Below are positions 1 through 8,200 of a DNA stretch of 20,390 bases, piece by piece (within the stretch, counting starts at the first letter, position 1; every line of letters starts with the position of its first letter). This stretch comes from an uncultured Collinsella sp. (GTDB lineage: Bacteria; Actinomycetota; Coriobacteriia; Coriobacteriales; Coriobacteriaceae): NCBI GenBank assembly GCA_900545075.1, contig UQXT01000032.1:1-20390 (forward strand), read 5' to 3'. The notes under the pieces are model-generated. The model worked only from the letters and a program-made list of their open reading frames with translations, had not been told where the DNA came from and ran no database searches. The position numbers were made by a program, and so were the translations under genes.

Positions 1-572
1 CCCGCCAGCCCCTGGCCCCGACTCGCGAGGGCTACACCTTCGCCGGCTGGACCTATGACTCCAAGGGTACCGACCCGGTCGACTTCAGCAAGCCCGTCCA
101 GGGCGGCGGCGACCACGTGACGTTCTACGCCCAGTGGACCAAGAACGAGACGCCTGCTGTCCAGACCCACAAGGTCAATTTCTATGTTGATGGTTCCACC
201 ACCACTGTTGAGGTCGAGGACGGCAAGACTGTTGCTCAGCCCAGCGATCCTTCCGTTGATGGCTTCAACTTTGTCGGCTGGTCTTCTTCCAAGGAGTCCT
301 TCAAGAAGTTTGACTTCTCTACTCCTATCACCGAGGACACCACTGTCTACGCCTTCTTCACCGCTAAGACCCCCAAGTCCGATTCTTTGAAGAAGGATGA
401 TGGCAAGAAGCAGGTTGCTGCTGACAAGAAGGACGAGGCTAAGGCCAAGAAGAACGCCGCTGCCCTTCCTACCACTGGTGACCCGACCTTTGTTGTGACC
501 TCCGCTGCCGCCCTTACCGGCGCCGTGGCTGTCGCTGTGGGCATGTACATGACCAAGCGTCGCGAGCACTAA
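1..572 (+). CDS. C-terminal part of an InlB B-repeat, LPXTG-anchored surface protein (5' end outside window)
   Basis: The reading frame is open from base 3, with no start in the window, so the N-terminus lies upstream. The visible 189 residues begin in a Listeria-Bacteroides (InlB B / Flg_new) repeat with the signature GYTFAGW...FYAQW. A second full repeat follows (VNFYVDGST...GFNFVGW...VYAFF). Next is a Lys/Ala/Asp-rich linker of about 35 residues, then the sorting signal LPTTGD, a hydrophobic segment (FVVTSAAALTGAVAVAVGMY) and a basic tail KRREH. This is the complete layout for sortase cleavage between T and G and attachment to peptidoglycan. InlB repeats are commonly stalk or adhesin modules; the ligand-binding domain would be in the missing N-terminal part. 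A strong terminator follows 46 bases after the stop. Confidence 0.93.
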   Translation, partial: RQPLAPTREGYTFAGWTYDSKGTDPVDFSKPVQGGGDHVTFYAQWTKNETPAVQTHKVNFYVDGSTTTVEVEDGKTVAQPSDPSVDGFNFVGWSSSKESFKKFDFSTPITEDTTVYAFFTAKTPKSDSLKKDDGKKQVAADKKDEAKAKKNAAALPTTGDPTFVVTSAAALTGAVAVAVGMYMTKRREH

Positions 573-618
573 TCACTTCTAGTGTTTACTTCCGGGCTTA
601 ATTAGCCCAAACCTGATA

Positions 619-651
619 GCCGCGTGGGGACCTGACCCCCACGCGGCTTTT
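619..651 (+). terminator. Rho-independent terminator of the surface-protein gene
   Basis: An 11-bp perfect GC-rich stem (619-629 with 637-647, loop 630-636) is followed directly by TTTT. It sits 46 bases after the stop of the LPXTG protein gene. A smaller 5-bp hairpin (594-598 with 604-608) lies just upstream. Confidence 0.9.
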
Positions 652-717
652 ATGTTTGAATTATCTTGCGTGAGTTTTGTCGGCTCCTACATCCGTTTTT
701 AGATGTCCACGTCATGG

Positions 718-756
718 AAAAGAGCGCCGCTGCGATGTGTGCAGCGGCGCTCTTTT
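718..756 (-). terminator. Bidirectional intrinsic terminator closing the minus-strand FHA/kinase unit
   Basis: A 12-bp perfect stem (722-733 with 741-752, 7-base loop) is flanked by AAAA on the left and TTTT on the right, so it can work on both strands. On the minus strand it lies 30 bases after the stop of the FHA gene ending at 786, which is probably its main client. On the plus strand it backs up the terminator at 619-651. Confidence 0.88.
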
Positions 757-785
757 GCGTTGATTCTTATTGGGCGAGCTCAGCC

Positions 786-1775
786 CTAGGCCAGCGCGCG
801 TACGTTTGAGGAGATCTTCAGCACCAAAAAATCGGTCGAGGAGCCCAGCTTGAGCAGGTCGCCGTCGTGGATAGGAATCTGCTTGTCCTCGTCACCGGCG
901 GTGCGCAGCGAGCGTGGCTTTTCGATAACGGTGGTCGCGCCGCTGCGTGTCACCAGCACCGTTCCATTGGTGGAGTGAAGGCCGCTTGCGAGCCATGTGC
1001 CGTTAGAAAACGCCACGCGCAGGTGCCGGCGGGATACATCGGGACCCACGTTGGTGATGCTGTTTCGGTCGTGTGCGAACGAGCCTAAAACCGTGCCCTC
1101 CGGATCGAGGCTCAAGGGATAGATCGGCGGCAAGGCCGAGCCGTCTTTCGCAAGCCTGAGCAGCCCCAGTTTTGCAGGAGGCTCGTTGACCTTGTGGTTG
1201 GTATCCTGCACCTGGGCGGCCTCGGCGGTCTCGAGTGTGCCAAAGGTCTGGGATAGTCGCGTTATGGCAAAGTCCTTGACCTCGGAGGCGGCGACATTGG
1301 GATCGGCCAGGCATCCGCAGACCGTTAGCGCAAGGAGCTCCAAAAGCCGCCGGTCGCTTTGCTTGAGGCCCGGCGTGACGGCGATGCGGTCAAAGATATT
1401 GCGCAGGATGGAGGCATCGAGCCCCCAGTAATCGAGCGATTTTGCCATACGCTCAAGGGTGCGGGTCGCTATGGCTTGCTGGCGAGCGTTGGCGGCAGCT
1501 GGACTGCTGCCGCTGCCGATTTTTACAGCGGCGGCCAAGTTCTGGACGCTCTGCGAAAAATCGGCAAACATCTCGGGGTCGATCTTGTCGGTACCCGGAA
1601 CGACGTGCACTACGCGTCGCGATAGAAACGTCTTTTCGGCAATGCGAAACCATGGGGCCGGTTTGGAGCCCATCGGCTTGTCCGAAGTCAAGATGCGCGC
1701 CGCTTCGCGATTATTGATCTGCAGGTCGCACTTAAGGAAATCAAAGAGCACTTCGGAAGGTGTTTCCGCACGCAT
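786..1775 (-). CDS. FHA-domain protein with an unrecognised N-terminal domain (paralogue 1)
   Basis: A 329-residue protein. The ATG at 1775 is chosen because AAAGGAG lies about 9 bases upstream. An ATG 15 codons earlier (1820) is also in frame but would overlap the kinase gene and has no better ribosome site. Residues from about 205 to the end form a forkhead-associated domain: SRRH (S248, H251) and STNG (S268-G271) are clear. The usual GR pair is replaced by G231-S232. The N-terminal two thirds match no family I know, but share blocks with the FHA protein at 3968-4924 (INNxEAA, SRRVVHVVPG, GCLADP, TFGTLET). No signal peptide or membrane helix is seen, so it is probably a cytoplasmic phosphothreonine reader. 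It starts 35 bases after the kinase stop, so the two are probably co-transcribed and the kinase is the likely partner. Confidence 0.88.
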   Translation of the reverse strand: MRAETPSEVLFDFLKCDLQINNREAARILTSDKPMGSKPAPWFRIAEKTFLSRRVVHVVPGTDKIDPEMFADFSQSVQNLAAAVKIGSGSSPAAANARQQAIATRTLERMAKSLDYWGLDASILRNIFDRIAVTPGLKQSDRRLLELLALTVCGCLADPNVAASEVKDFAITRLSQTFGTLETAEAAQVQDTNHKVNEPPAKLGLLRLAKDGSALPPIYPLSLDPEGTVLGSFAHDRNSITNVGPDVSRRHLRVAFSNGTWLASGLHSTNGTVLVTRSGATTVIEKPRSLRTAGDEDKQIPIHDGDLLKLGSSTDFLVLKISSNVRALA

Positions 1776-1810
1776 GATGCGAGGCTCCTTTCTGGTATCC
1801 GGTGAAGGTG

Positions 1811-3823
1811 TTAGATGCAAAAGCCGGGCAGGACATAGGTCATTTGGTCCGGTTTGTTTCCGGGCGTTGCCCAGCTAAACACGTCGCCGTCTTTTCCAAC
1901 GCGGTTAAAGTACGTCGAGTTGGCGCCCTCGCTGCAGTCGGCGCTGGGGGTGCGCTCCCAGTAGCAGATCTTTTGGCCGGCGACGGTGCGGATCATCGCA
2001 TCATTGGTGGTCAGACCGCTCACACTCTGCTCGCGATAGAGCTGGTACTGCTCGCCTTCTCCGCTGTAGAGGCCAGAAAGGTACTCGCAGCCTTCTGCGA
2101 ACGTTTCGGGCGCTTGGTAGCCGCACAGCTCGCTCATGGACGGCAGCAAGAGCATGTCGTCGGTGGCGGTGATGCTGGAGACGTCTTTAGTGGCGCCGGT
2201 GTTGTTGGTAAGCTTTCGCACCGGGCGGATCTGATTACGGAGATCGTCGGGCAGCGTAGCCATGCCCTTGTCCGCCAACCATTCGCGAAGCGACGATTGT
2301 TCCCAACCGCCCGTAGCGGCGCTGTCATTTACGGCGCGCATGGCGATGGGGGTACGGAACATAAAGGTGATGCCCGCGGGGAGGCCGTCATCGGTGAGCG
2401 TGTCTGCCTTAAAGCCCACGATCTGGACTTGTGCCTTGGTGATCCCGTCGGAAAGCCTGACGGTTTTGGTGTTCTCGTTTTCGAGCGACTGCTTGCTGTT
2501 TACCAGGTGGTAGGTTTCGGCAATCTCGAGCGCCTTTTTGTTGGTAGATGTCTCTTGGATTTTGCGGGAGATCAGGGCGAGTTCTTCCCAGGTGTAATCG
2601 TCGAGTGACGGCTTGATGCCGTGCGCCAGGTCGATGAGCCCCCAGCACCCCGTGGCAAGGGCAGAAGCTGCGATGCCGGCAACGCAGACGCCGCCGAGCG
2701 CGAGCACAGCGCGACGCGAGATGACCGGGTGACGCGTCTGAGCCTTGTCGGAGCCGGAAGGCTTCGGTTGCTGGCTAAAGTCGATCGGGGCGGGCAGCGG
2801 CGTGCGCGGCTCAAAATCGATGTCTTTAATCCAGGCATCGAGCTTGCTGACAATCGTAGACAGCGGCGCGCGCTGGGACTGCTCGTTATGGATGCCGCTC
2901 ATGATGACATCGACAAGCTTTTGGTCGCCGGGTAAGCGCGCCTCGAGCGGCTCGGGCTCGTGCTCGATCTTATACAGGTAGGGAGACTGGTCCATATGCT
3001 CGTTTAGGCGATATGGCGTATGACCGGCATAGAGCGTGTAGAGCACGCTGCAGAGCTCATATGTATCGATGCTGGGCGACGTGCGAAGCGGCGCCAGCTC
3101 GGGGATATCGTTGGAGAGCATCTCGGGCGGGGCGAACTCGGGGGTGCCGTTGCGCCAGATGCCGGTGGACATGGTAAACGAGGGGTCCGAGCGCTTGATG
3201 CTCGAGCTGCCCAGATCGACCAGGCAAAGGTCAAAACTGCAGTGTGCAATCTGCTGGGCAAGGGGCCGGCGCGTTGTGCGAATGATGATATTGCGCAAGG
3301 AGATATCACGGTGCACAAACGGCGCATCGAGCTTTTGGGCACCCAGGAGAATCTCTCCCAGGCGTTTTCCGATTGCGGCGACGGTGTTTGCGGGAATGTG
3401 GCCGCCCTCGGCGGGGTCGGTTAGCTCTGCCGCGGCATCGCGAAGGGGCAGGCCCTCAATCCACTCCATAAGGATGACCGGCGTGTTGCCGGTATAACCG
3501 TAGCCATAGGTTTTGGGAAAGCCGCCCAACAGTGAGACGGCTGCAAGGTTGCGATATTCCTCGGTAAGCGTCTTGATGTCTGAAGGGGTGATGGCGGGGC
3601 CGTTTTCCTCACAACTGCCGAGGGGCCAAAGCGTCTTGAGCGCAAAGGTCTCGCCCTCGGTGTTGGCGACCTTGCGAAGATGGTGGGAGCCTCCGCCGAC
3701 TGCTCCGCAATCCAACAGGGTGGTAAAGCGGCGAATGGCATCGGGGTCTTCGGTGGTCGCAAACATGGCGTTTGGTTCAAAGGGAGACAACGCGATGATA
3801 TTCATGTCCGTGTCGTACGTCAC
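1811..3823 (-). CDS. Membrane Ser/Thr protein kinase with C-terminal DUF6273-like extracytoplasmic domain
   Basis: A 670-residue Hanks-type kinase. The GTG start at 3823 has AAAGGA 8 bases upstream; the ATG at codon 7 has no such site. The kinase domain covers about residues 35-330: Gly-rich loop GAVGGGSHH (40-48), lysine K63, hinge MEWIEG, catalytic loop HRDISLRN (H171, D173, N178), DLG at 203-205 (in place of DFG), and APPE in the activation segment. All residues needed for catalysis appear present. After a Pro-rich linker, a single hydrophobic helix lies at about 370-392. The remaining ~275 residues lie outside the membrane and resemble DUF6273: a W-x-SSLREWL block, a proline-rich PDDLRNQIRPV block and an SMSELCGY block. 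The layout suggests an environmental sensor whose signal is passed inward by phosphorylation. The FHA proteins on either side are plausible substrates or readers. No PP2C phosphatase gene is in the window. Confidence 0.92.
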   Translation of the reverse strand: MTYDTDMNIIALSPFEPNAMFATTEDPDAIRRFTTLLDCGAVGGGSHHLRKVANTEGETFALKTLWPLGSCEENGPAITPSDIKTLTEEYRNLAAVSLLGGFPKTYGYGYTGNTPVILMEWIEGLPLRDAAAELTDPAEGGHIPANTVAAIGKRLGEILLGAQKLDAPFVHRDISLRNIIIRTTRRPLAQQIAHCSFDLCLVDLGSSSIKRSDPSFTMSTGIWRNGTPEFAPPEMLSNDIPELAPLRTSPSIDTYELCSVLYTLYAGHTPYRLNEHMDQSPYLYKIEHEPEPLEARLPGDQKLVDVIMSGIHNEQSQRAPLSTIVSKLDAWIKDIDFEPRTPLPAPIDFSQQPKPSGSDKAQTRHPVISRRAVLALGGVCVAGIAASALATGCWGLIDLAHGIKPSLDDYTWEELALISRKIQETSTNKKALEIAETYHLVNSKQSLENENTKTVRLSDGITKAQVQIVGFKADTLTDDGLPAGITFMFRTPIAMRAVNDSAATGGWEQSSLREWLADKGMATLPDDLRNQIRPVRKLTNNTGATKDVSSITATDDMLLLPSMSELCGYQAPETFAEGCEYLSGLYSGEGEQYQLYREQSVSGLTTNDAMIRTVAGQKICYWERTPSADCSEGANSTYFNRVGKDGDVFSWATPGNKPDQMTYVLPGFCI

Positions 3824-3897
3824 GGGGCGATCCTTTCGAGAATAAAATGCGTAACAATAATGTTAGTGAAAAGGTAGCGCAACCGTTGCCTTAATCG

Positions 3898-3943
3898 AAA
3901 AGGTGCCGTTATTTGCAGTGGTTGATGCAAATAACGGCACCTT
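3898..3943 (-). terminator. Long perfect hairpin terminator between the FHA gene and the kinase gene
   Basis: An 18-bp perfect stem (3900-3917 with 3926-3943) with an 8-base loop. On the minus strand the stem ends in TTTT (3901-3898). It begins 25 bases after the stop of the FHA gene at 3968, and the kinase start is about 75 bases further on. It should end, or strongly reduce, transcription from the FHA gene into the kinase gene, which would then need its own promoter in the AT-rich stretch 3824-3897. Confidence 0.82.
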
Positions 3944-3967
3944 GTGCGTCGATGATGTGTGTATGAA

Positions 3968-4924
3968 CTAGTCTGTGATGCGAATGACCAAAAAACGCGT
4001 CGTGGCGCCCAAGCAAAGCGTGTCTCCGTTGTGAATCTCAACGGGGGTGTTGGCAAAGTTGGCGGGGCGGTCGCGTCTGGGCGGCTCGATAGGCTGTCGG
4101 CAGCGGTCGACGCCCGAGATCAAAAAAGATCCGTTGGTGGAGTCGAGGCCCTGCGCAAGCCAGTGCCCGTCTTGGAACCAAATGCGCAGGTGCTGGCGCG
4201 AGACATCGGAATCGACGTCGGTGATGGCGTTCTCGTCGCCCGTCAGCGACCCGATAATGCTGCCCACCGGGTCCGTTGTAAGGGGGCGCAGCGGCGGTCG
4301 TGCCGAGTTGCCCACGACGCGCAGCAGCCCCAGGCGAATGTCTCCCATGGGGCGCGCGGTTGTCGAGAAAAACGAGGTGACGGTCGTCTCGACCGTGCCG
4401 AGTGTTGAGAGCATCTGGTCGGACACAAAGGACTCGGTGTGTTCGATGGCGCGGGCGGGGTCGCCAAGGCAGCCGGTAACGATAAAAAAGACCAGATGGA
4501 TGTAGAGGCGATCTTTGATGTCACTATCGTTAGCGGTCTCGATGCGCTCGACGCCGTTTCTAAAGAGCATGCCGTCGACGCCGCAATTAGTAAGGGCATC
4601 CTGCATGTCTGGGACGCACGATTCCATATAGCGTTTAGCGACCTTGCTCAGCGATTGGGGGTCGGAGCCTCGGTTTTGCATGATGAGGTTGAGTATCTGG
4701 CGCGCACTTTGTTCAAAGGGCTTAAACAGCGGCTCGGGAAGGTCACCGGGTTTGGCGTGAACGATTTCGCGCGAGATAAACGACGGGACCGTCAAGCGTT
4801 CGGAGATGAGGCGTCCACCGTAACGGGCGTTGCCGGCCATGAGAATTTGCGCGGCGTTACCGTTGTTGATGCGACCGAGTGACTTAAGCCCGGCGTACAG
4901 TGCACAAGATGGAGTGTCGGCCAT
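3968..4924 (-). CDS. FHA-domain protein with an unrecognised N-terminal domain (paralogue 2)
   Basis: A 318-residue protein from ATG 4924. The FHA domain fills roughly residues 195-318: SRQH (S242, H245) and STNG (S262-G265) are clear, and GR is replaced by G225-S226 as in the paralogue at 786-1775. The N-terminal region shares spaced blocks with that paralogue: RINNGNAAQIL, SREIVHAKPGD, GCLGDP, LSTLGTVET and a common LGLLR lead-in to the FHA domain. No membrane segment is visible. It is first in the minus-strand island and is separated from the kinase gene by a strong hairpin. Its Shine-Dalgarno sequence runs into nine consecutive G, which may make translation variable. A phosphopeptide-binding role follows from the FHA family; the N-terminal function is unknown. 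Confidence 0.88.
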   Translation of the reverse strand: MADTPSCALYAGLKSLGRINNGNAAQILMAGNARYGGRLISERLTVPSFISREIVHAKPGDLPEPLFKPFEQSARQILNLIMQNRGSDPQSLSKVAKRYMESCVPDMQDALTNCGVDGMLFRNGVERIETANDSDIKDRLYIHLVFFIVTGCLGDPARAIEHTESFVSDQMLSTLGTVETTVTSFFSTTARPMGDIRLGLLRVVGNSARPPLRPLTTDPVGSIIGSLTGDENAITDVDSDVSRQHLRIWFQDGHWLAQGLDSTNGSFLISGVDRCRQPIEPPRRDRPANFANTPVEIHNGDTLCLGATTRFLVIRITD

Positions 4925-4933
4925 TTGTTTTTA

Positions 4934-4947
4934 CCCCCCCCCTCCTC
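4934..4947 (-). promoter_or_regulatory. Ribosome-binding site with a nine-G homopolymer, upstream of FHA paralogue 2
   Basis: Read on the minus strand, the sequence is GAGGA followed by nine G (4942-4934), then TAAAAACAA and the ATG at 4924. The GAGGAGG core is a very strong ribosome site. Because the G run lies between the GAGGA and the start codon, any change in its length changes the spacing to the start codon and can let the anti-SD pair in several registers. Confidence 0.7.
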
Positions 4948-4979
4948 AAAAAGTGACATTGAATACGTAAGCATGGTCA

Positions 4980-4985
4980 ATTATA
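4980..4985 (-). promoter_or_regulatory. Candidate -10 box for the FHA paralogue 2 transcript
   Basis: On the minus strand this is a perfect TATAAT, about 55 bases before the ATG at 4924, in an AT-rich patch. No good -35 hexamer lies 16-18 bases upstream, so the promoter would be weak or activator-dependent. Confidence 0.4.
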
Positions 4986-5194
4986 GGCGCTTTGCAGCTC
5001 GAAATGCTCGCCAGGGGGCGCGGACGGTGTAAATCGCTGCCGGAAGACAGCAAATCAAAAAGCGGAGAGCGGATTAATAAGCTGGGAAAACGCGTTGTCA
5101 AGACCGTTGTGGGCAACATTTGGCATGATGTCGCTTTGGCTTTTGGTCACGGGACCGTGCGGTACCATAAACGTCAATGAACTTTGACGTACGA

Positions 5195-5222
5195 CCCGCC
5201 GAGCTTGCCCCGGCGGGCTTTT
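5195..5222 (+). terminator. Terminator-like hairpin 25 bases before the mfd start
   Basis: A 7-bp GC stem (5195-5201 with 5211-5217), 9-base loop, then CTTTT. It lies on the plus strand, directly upstream of mfd, although no plus-strand gene ends nearby. It may therefore end a short untranslated transcript or attenuate mfd. A second hairpin (5171-5190) touches its 5' side. Confidence 0.5.
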
Positions 5223-5247
5223 GGCGTTGCAATGCCGGAGGAACAGC

Positions 5248-8200
5248 ATGCTCATTCACCGTATAGCCGCGCAGCTCTACACTGCCGAGGCACTGCAGAC
5301 CGTCGAGGCCGGGCTCGATGCCGGCGAGGACGTGACGCTGGCCGTGTCGCAGTCGGGTCGCACGCTTATGGCGGCCGCCCAGTTTGCGCGCCGTCCGCGC
5401 CCGACGGTCTACATTGTGAGTGGCGAGGATGCGGCCGATCGCGCCGCACGTAGCCTTGCCGCCTACGTGGGCCTGGCGCACGTGTGCCGTTTTCCCGAGC
5501 GCAAGGACTATCCGTGGCGCGAGCAGGCGCCCGACGACGCCGTGGTGGCGCAGCGCTGCGAGGCTCTGGGACGCATCGTGCGCGGGGACAACTGCATCAT
5601 GGTTGCCTCGGCCCGCGCGCTGCTGCGCTGCGTGCCGCCGGTCGAGAGTCGCTATTGGGAGTCCACCACTTTTGCGGTGGGCGAGGAGATTCCTTTTGAC
5701 GAGGTGCCGCAGCGCCTGGTGGGCATGGGCTACACCAATGCCGGCGCCGCCGACGCGCCCGGCCTGTTCCGCGTGCACGGCGACACCGTCGAGGTGTTCC
5801 CCGCGCAGGAAAAGGCACCCGTGCGCATCGAGTTCTTTGGCGACGAGATCGACCGCATTCGCCGCATGGTGAGCTCGACGGGTCAAACCATCGGCAACGA
5901 GGACAGTATCGAGATCTTCCCCTGCCGTGAGCTGGCGCTTACCGACGATGCCGTTCACAACATGCATGTGGCGCTCTATCGCGCCAGCCAGGACGATAGC
6001 AAGCTGGCGGCGCTGCTCGAGATGGTGGATGCACGTATCGTCACGCCCGAGCTCGACCGCTTTTTGCCGGTGATGTACGGTCAGACCGTGAGCCCGCTGG
6101 CACACGTGAGCGGAAAGGCGCTCGTGGTTCTGTCCGAGCCGCGCTCACTGTTCGACGATTGCCTGCGCGCCTACGAGGATATCGAGGCGCGTGCCGGCGA
6201 GGCGGGGATTGACCGACTGGATGGCCTGTATGTACGTGCCCAGCAGCTCGATTTTGGTGCCCAGCAGCGCCTGAACTACGTGAGCCTCATTCGTGCCGGC
6301 GGTGCGGTGACGGCCGAGCTCAAGATTGAGCAGCCGGCCATTGCGGGCTCGGACAACCGCTTTATGACGCGCATTCAGGAGGTCGTGGGCAAGCGCTATG
6401 CCTGCGTGTTTGCCATCCCCGACCGCGGTGCGCGCGAGTCGATGGAGCTCACCTTTGGCGACGAGGGCATTACCTTTGAGGAGTCGCTGACCGCGGCGCC
6501 CGAAAATGCCGGCGCTATCGGCGACCGCGTGCGCGTGGCAGCGGCGGATTCTGCTGACCGTGCTGCCCGCCAGGATGCTCATGCTGCAATTCGCGAGCGC
6601 CGCGCCGACGCGCTCAACGCCCGCTCACTCGAGGCGGGTGCCGCCCAGGCAGCCGCCGGTGCCGCCGTGCCCACCATCTCGCGCGGACGCGTGACCTTTG
6701 TCGATGCCGCCCTGCCGCAGGGCGTGGTGGTGCCCGATGCCAACCTGGCCGTGTTCTCGATCGCCGACCTCAACGCCCGCATGGACGCCAACCGTGCGCG
6801 CAGCCGTCGCAAGGTGGACATTACGCAGATCACGTTCCCGTTTAAGCCGGGCGACTACGTGGTGCACGCTACCCACGGCATCGCGCTCTTTAGCGAGATC
6901 GCGCGCCAGGAAGTGGGCGGCAAGGAACGCGACTACTTTTTGCTGGAATACGCCGATGGCGACAAGCTCTACGTGCCACTGGAGCAGGTTGATCGCATTA
7001 CGCGCTACGTTGGTCCCGACGGCGATAAACCGCGCTTGACCAGGCTCAACACCGCCGACTGGACGCGGGCCACCAACAAGGCGCGCAAGAATGCCAAAAA
7101 GCTGGCGTTTGACCTGGTCGACCTGTATACGCGCCGCTCGTCGATTACCGGTATCGCCTGTCCGCCCGATACGCCCGAGCAAATCGAGATGGAGCAGAGC
7201 TTCCCCTACGACGAGACGCGCGACCAGCTGGAGGCCATCGCCGACATTAAGGCCGACATGGAGGCACCCAAGCCCATGGACCGCCTGCTGTGCGGCGACG
7301 TGGGCTTTGGCAAGACCGAGGTCGCTCTGCGCGCGGCGTTTAAGTGCGTTGACTCCGGCCGCCAGGTCATGGTGCTCTGCCCCACGACCATTCTGGCCCA
7401 GCAGCACTACGAGACGTTCTTTGAGCGCTTTGCTCCGTTTGGCCTTGAGGTCGAGGTGCTCAGCCGTTTTCGCACGCCGGCGCAGCAAAAGCGCGCGCTC
7501 AAGGCGTTCGCCGAGGGCACGATTGACGTGCTTATCGGCACGCACCGCCTGCTTTCGGCCGATGTGAACCCCAAGAACCTGGGCCTGGTGATCATCGACG
7601 AGGAGCAGCGCTTTGGCGTGCAGCACAAGGAGCAGCTCAAGAACCTGCGCGAGCAGATTGACGTGCTCACGCTTTCGGCCACGCCTATCCCGCGCACCAT
7701 GCAGATGGCCACGAGCGGCGTGCGCGACATGAGCCTGATCACCACGCCGCCGACTGGGCGTCGTCCCGTGATCGTGCACGTGGGGGAGTACGACCCCGAC
7801 GTGGTGAGCGCGGCGATTCGCCTGGAGGTGGGCCGCGGCGGTCAGGTGTATTACGTGTCCAACCGCGTCAAGACCATCGACGACGCCGTGGCGCGCGTGC
7901 ACGAGGCCGCGCCCGAGGCGCGCGTGGGCGTGGCGCACGGCAAGATGAGCCCGCGCGAGGTCGAGGACGTGATGATCGAGTTCGCGACCAAAAAGATCGA
8001 CGTGCTCATCGCCACGACCATCGTGGAGAGCGGCATCGATAACGCGACCGCCAACACGCTCATTATCGAGGATTCGCAGCGCTTGGGCCTGGCGCAGCTC
8101 TACCAGCTCAAGGGTCGCGTCGGCCGCTCGGCCACGCAGGCCTATGCGTACTTTATGTTCCCGGGCGAGCTGCCGCTCACCGAGGAGGCCACAGCGCGCC

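Larger units (their letters stand above)
4925..5247. other. Intergenic region between the divergent FHA gene and mfd
   Basis: About 320 bases with no convincing gene. The left side holds the minus-strand G-run ribosome site and TATAAT box. The right side holds two back-to-back hairpins before mfd: a 7-bp stem at 5171-5177 with 5184-5190, and a GC-rich one at 5195-5217 followed by TTTT. The segment 5000-5170 shows no tRNA fold, no clear promoter and no open frame with a ribosome site. A TTGTCA at 5095-5100 is the nearest thing to a -35 box, but no matching -10 follows. Confidence 0.6.

Noticed and set aside
594..608. Small GGGCT/AGCCC hairpin as a separate terminator
   Set aside because: Only 5 bp and no T run; the strong terminator at 619-651 explains the end of the gene.
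5000..5170. Possible tRNA or known small RNA upstream of mfd
   Set aside because: No cloverleaf, TTCGA-type loop or CCA end could be found.
5221..5247. TTG start extending mfd by nine codons
   Set aside because: The TTG falls in the T run of the hairpin, whereas GGAGG is ideally placed for ATG 5248.
5178..5263. Short leader-peptide frame before mfd (starts MNFDVRPAEL)
   Set aside because: No ribosome site before its ATG, it overlaps the mfd start, and it is made largely of the hairpin sequence.
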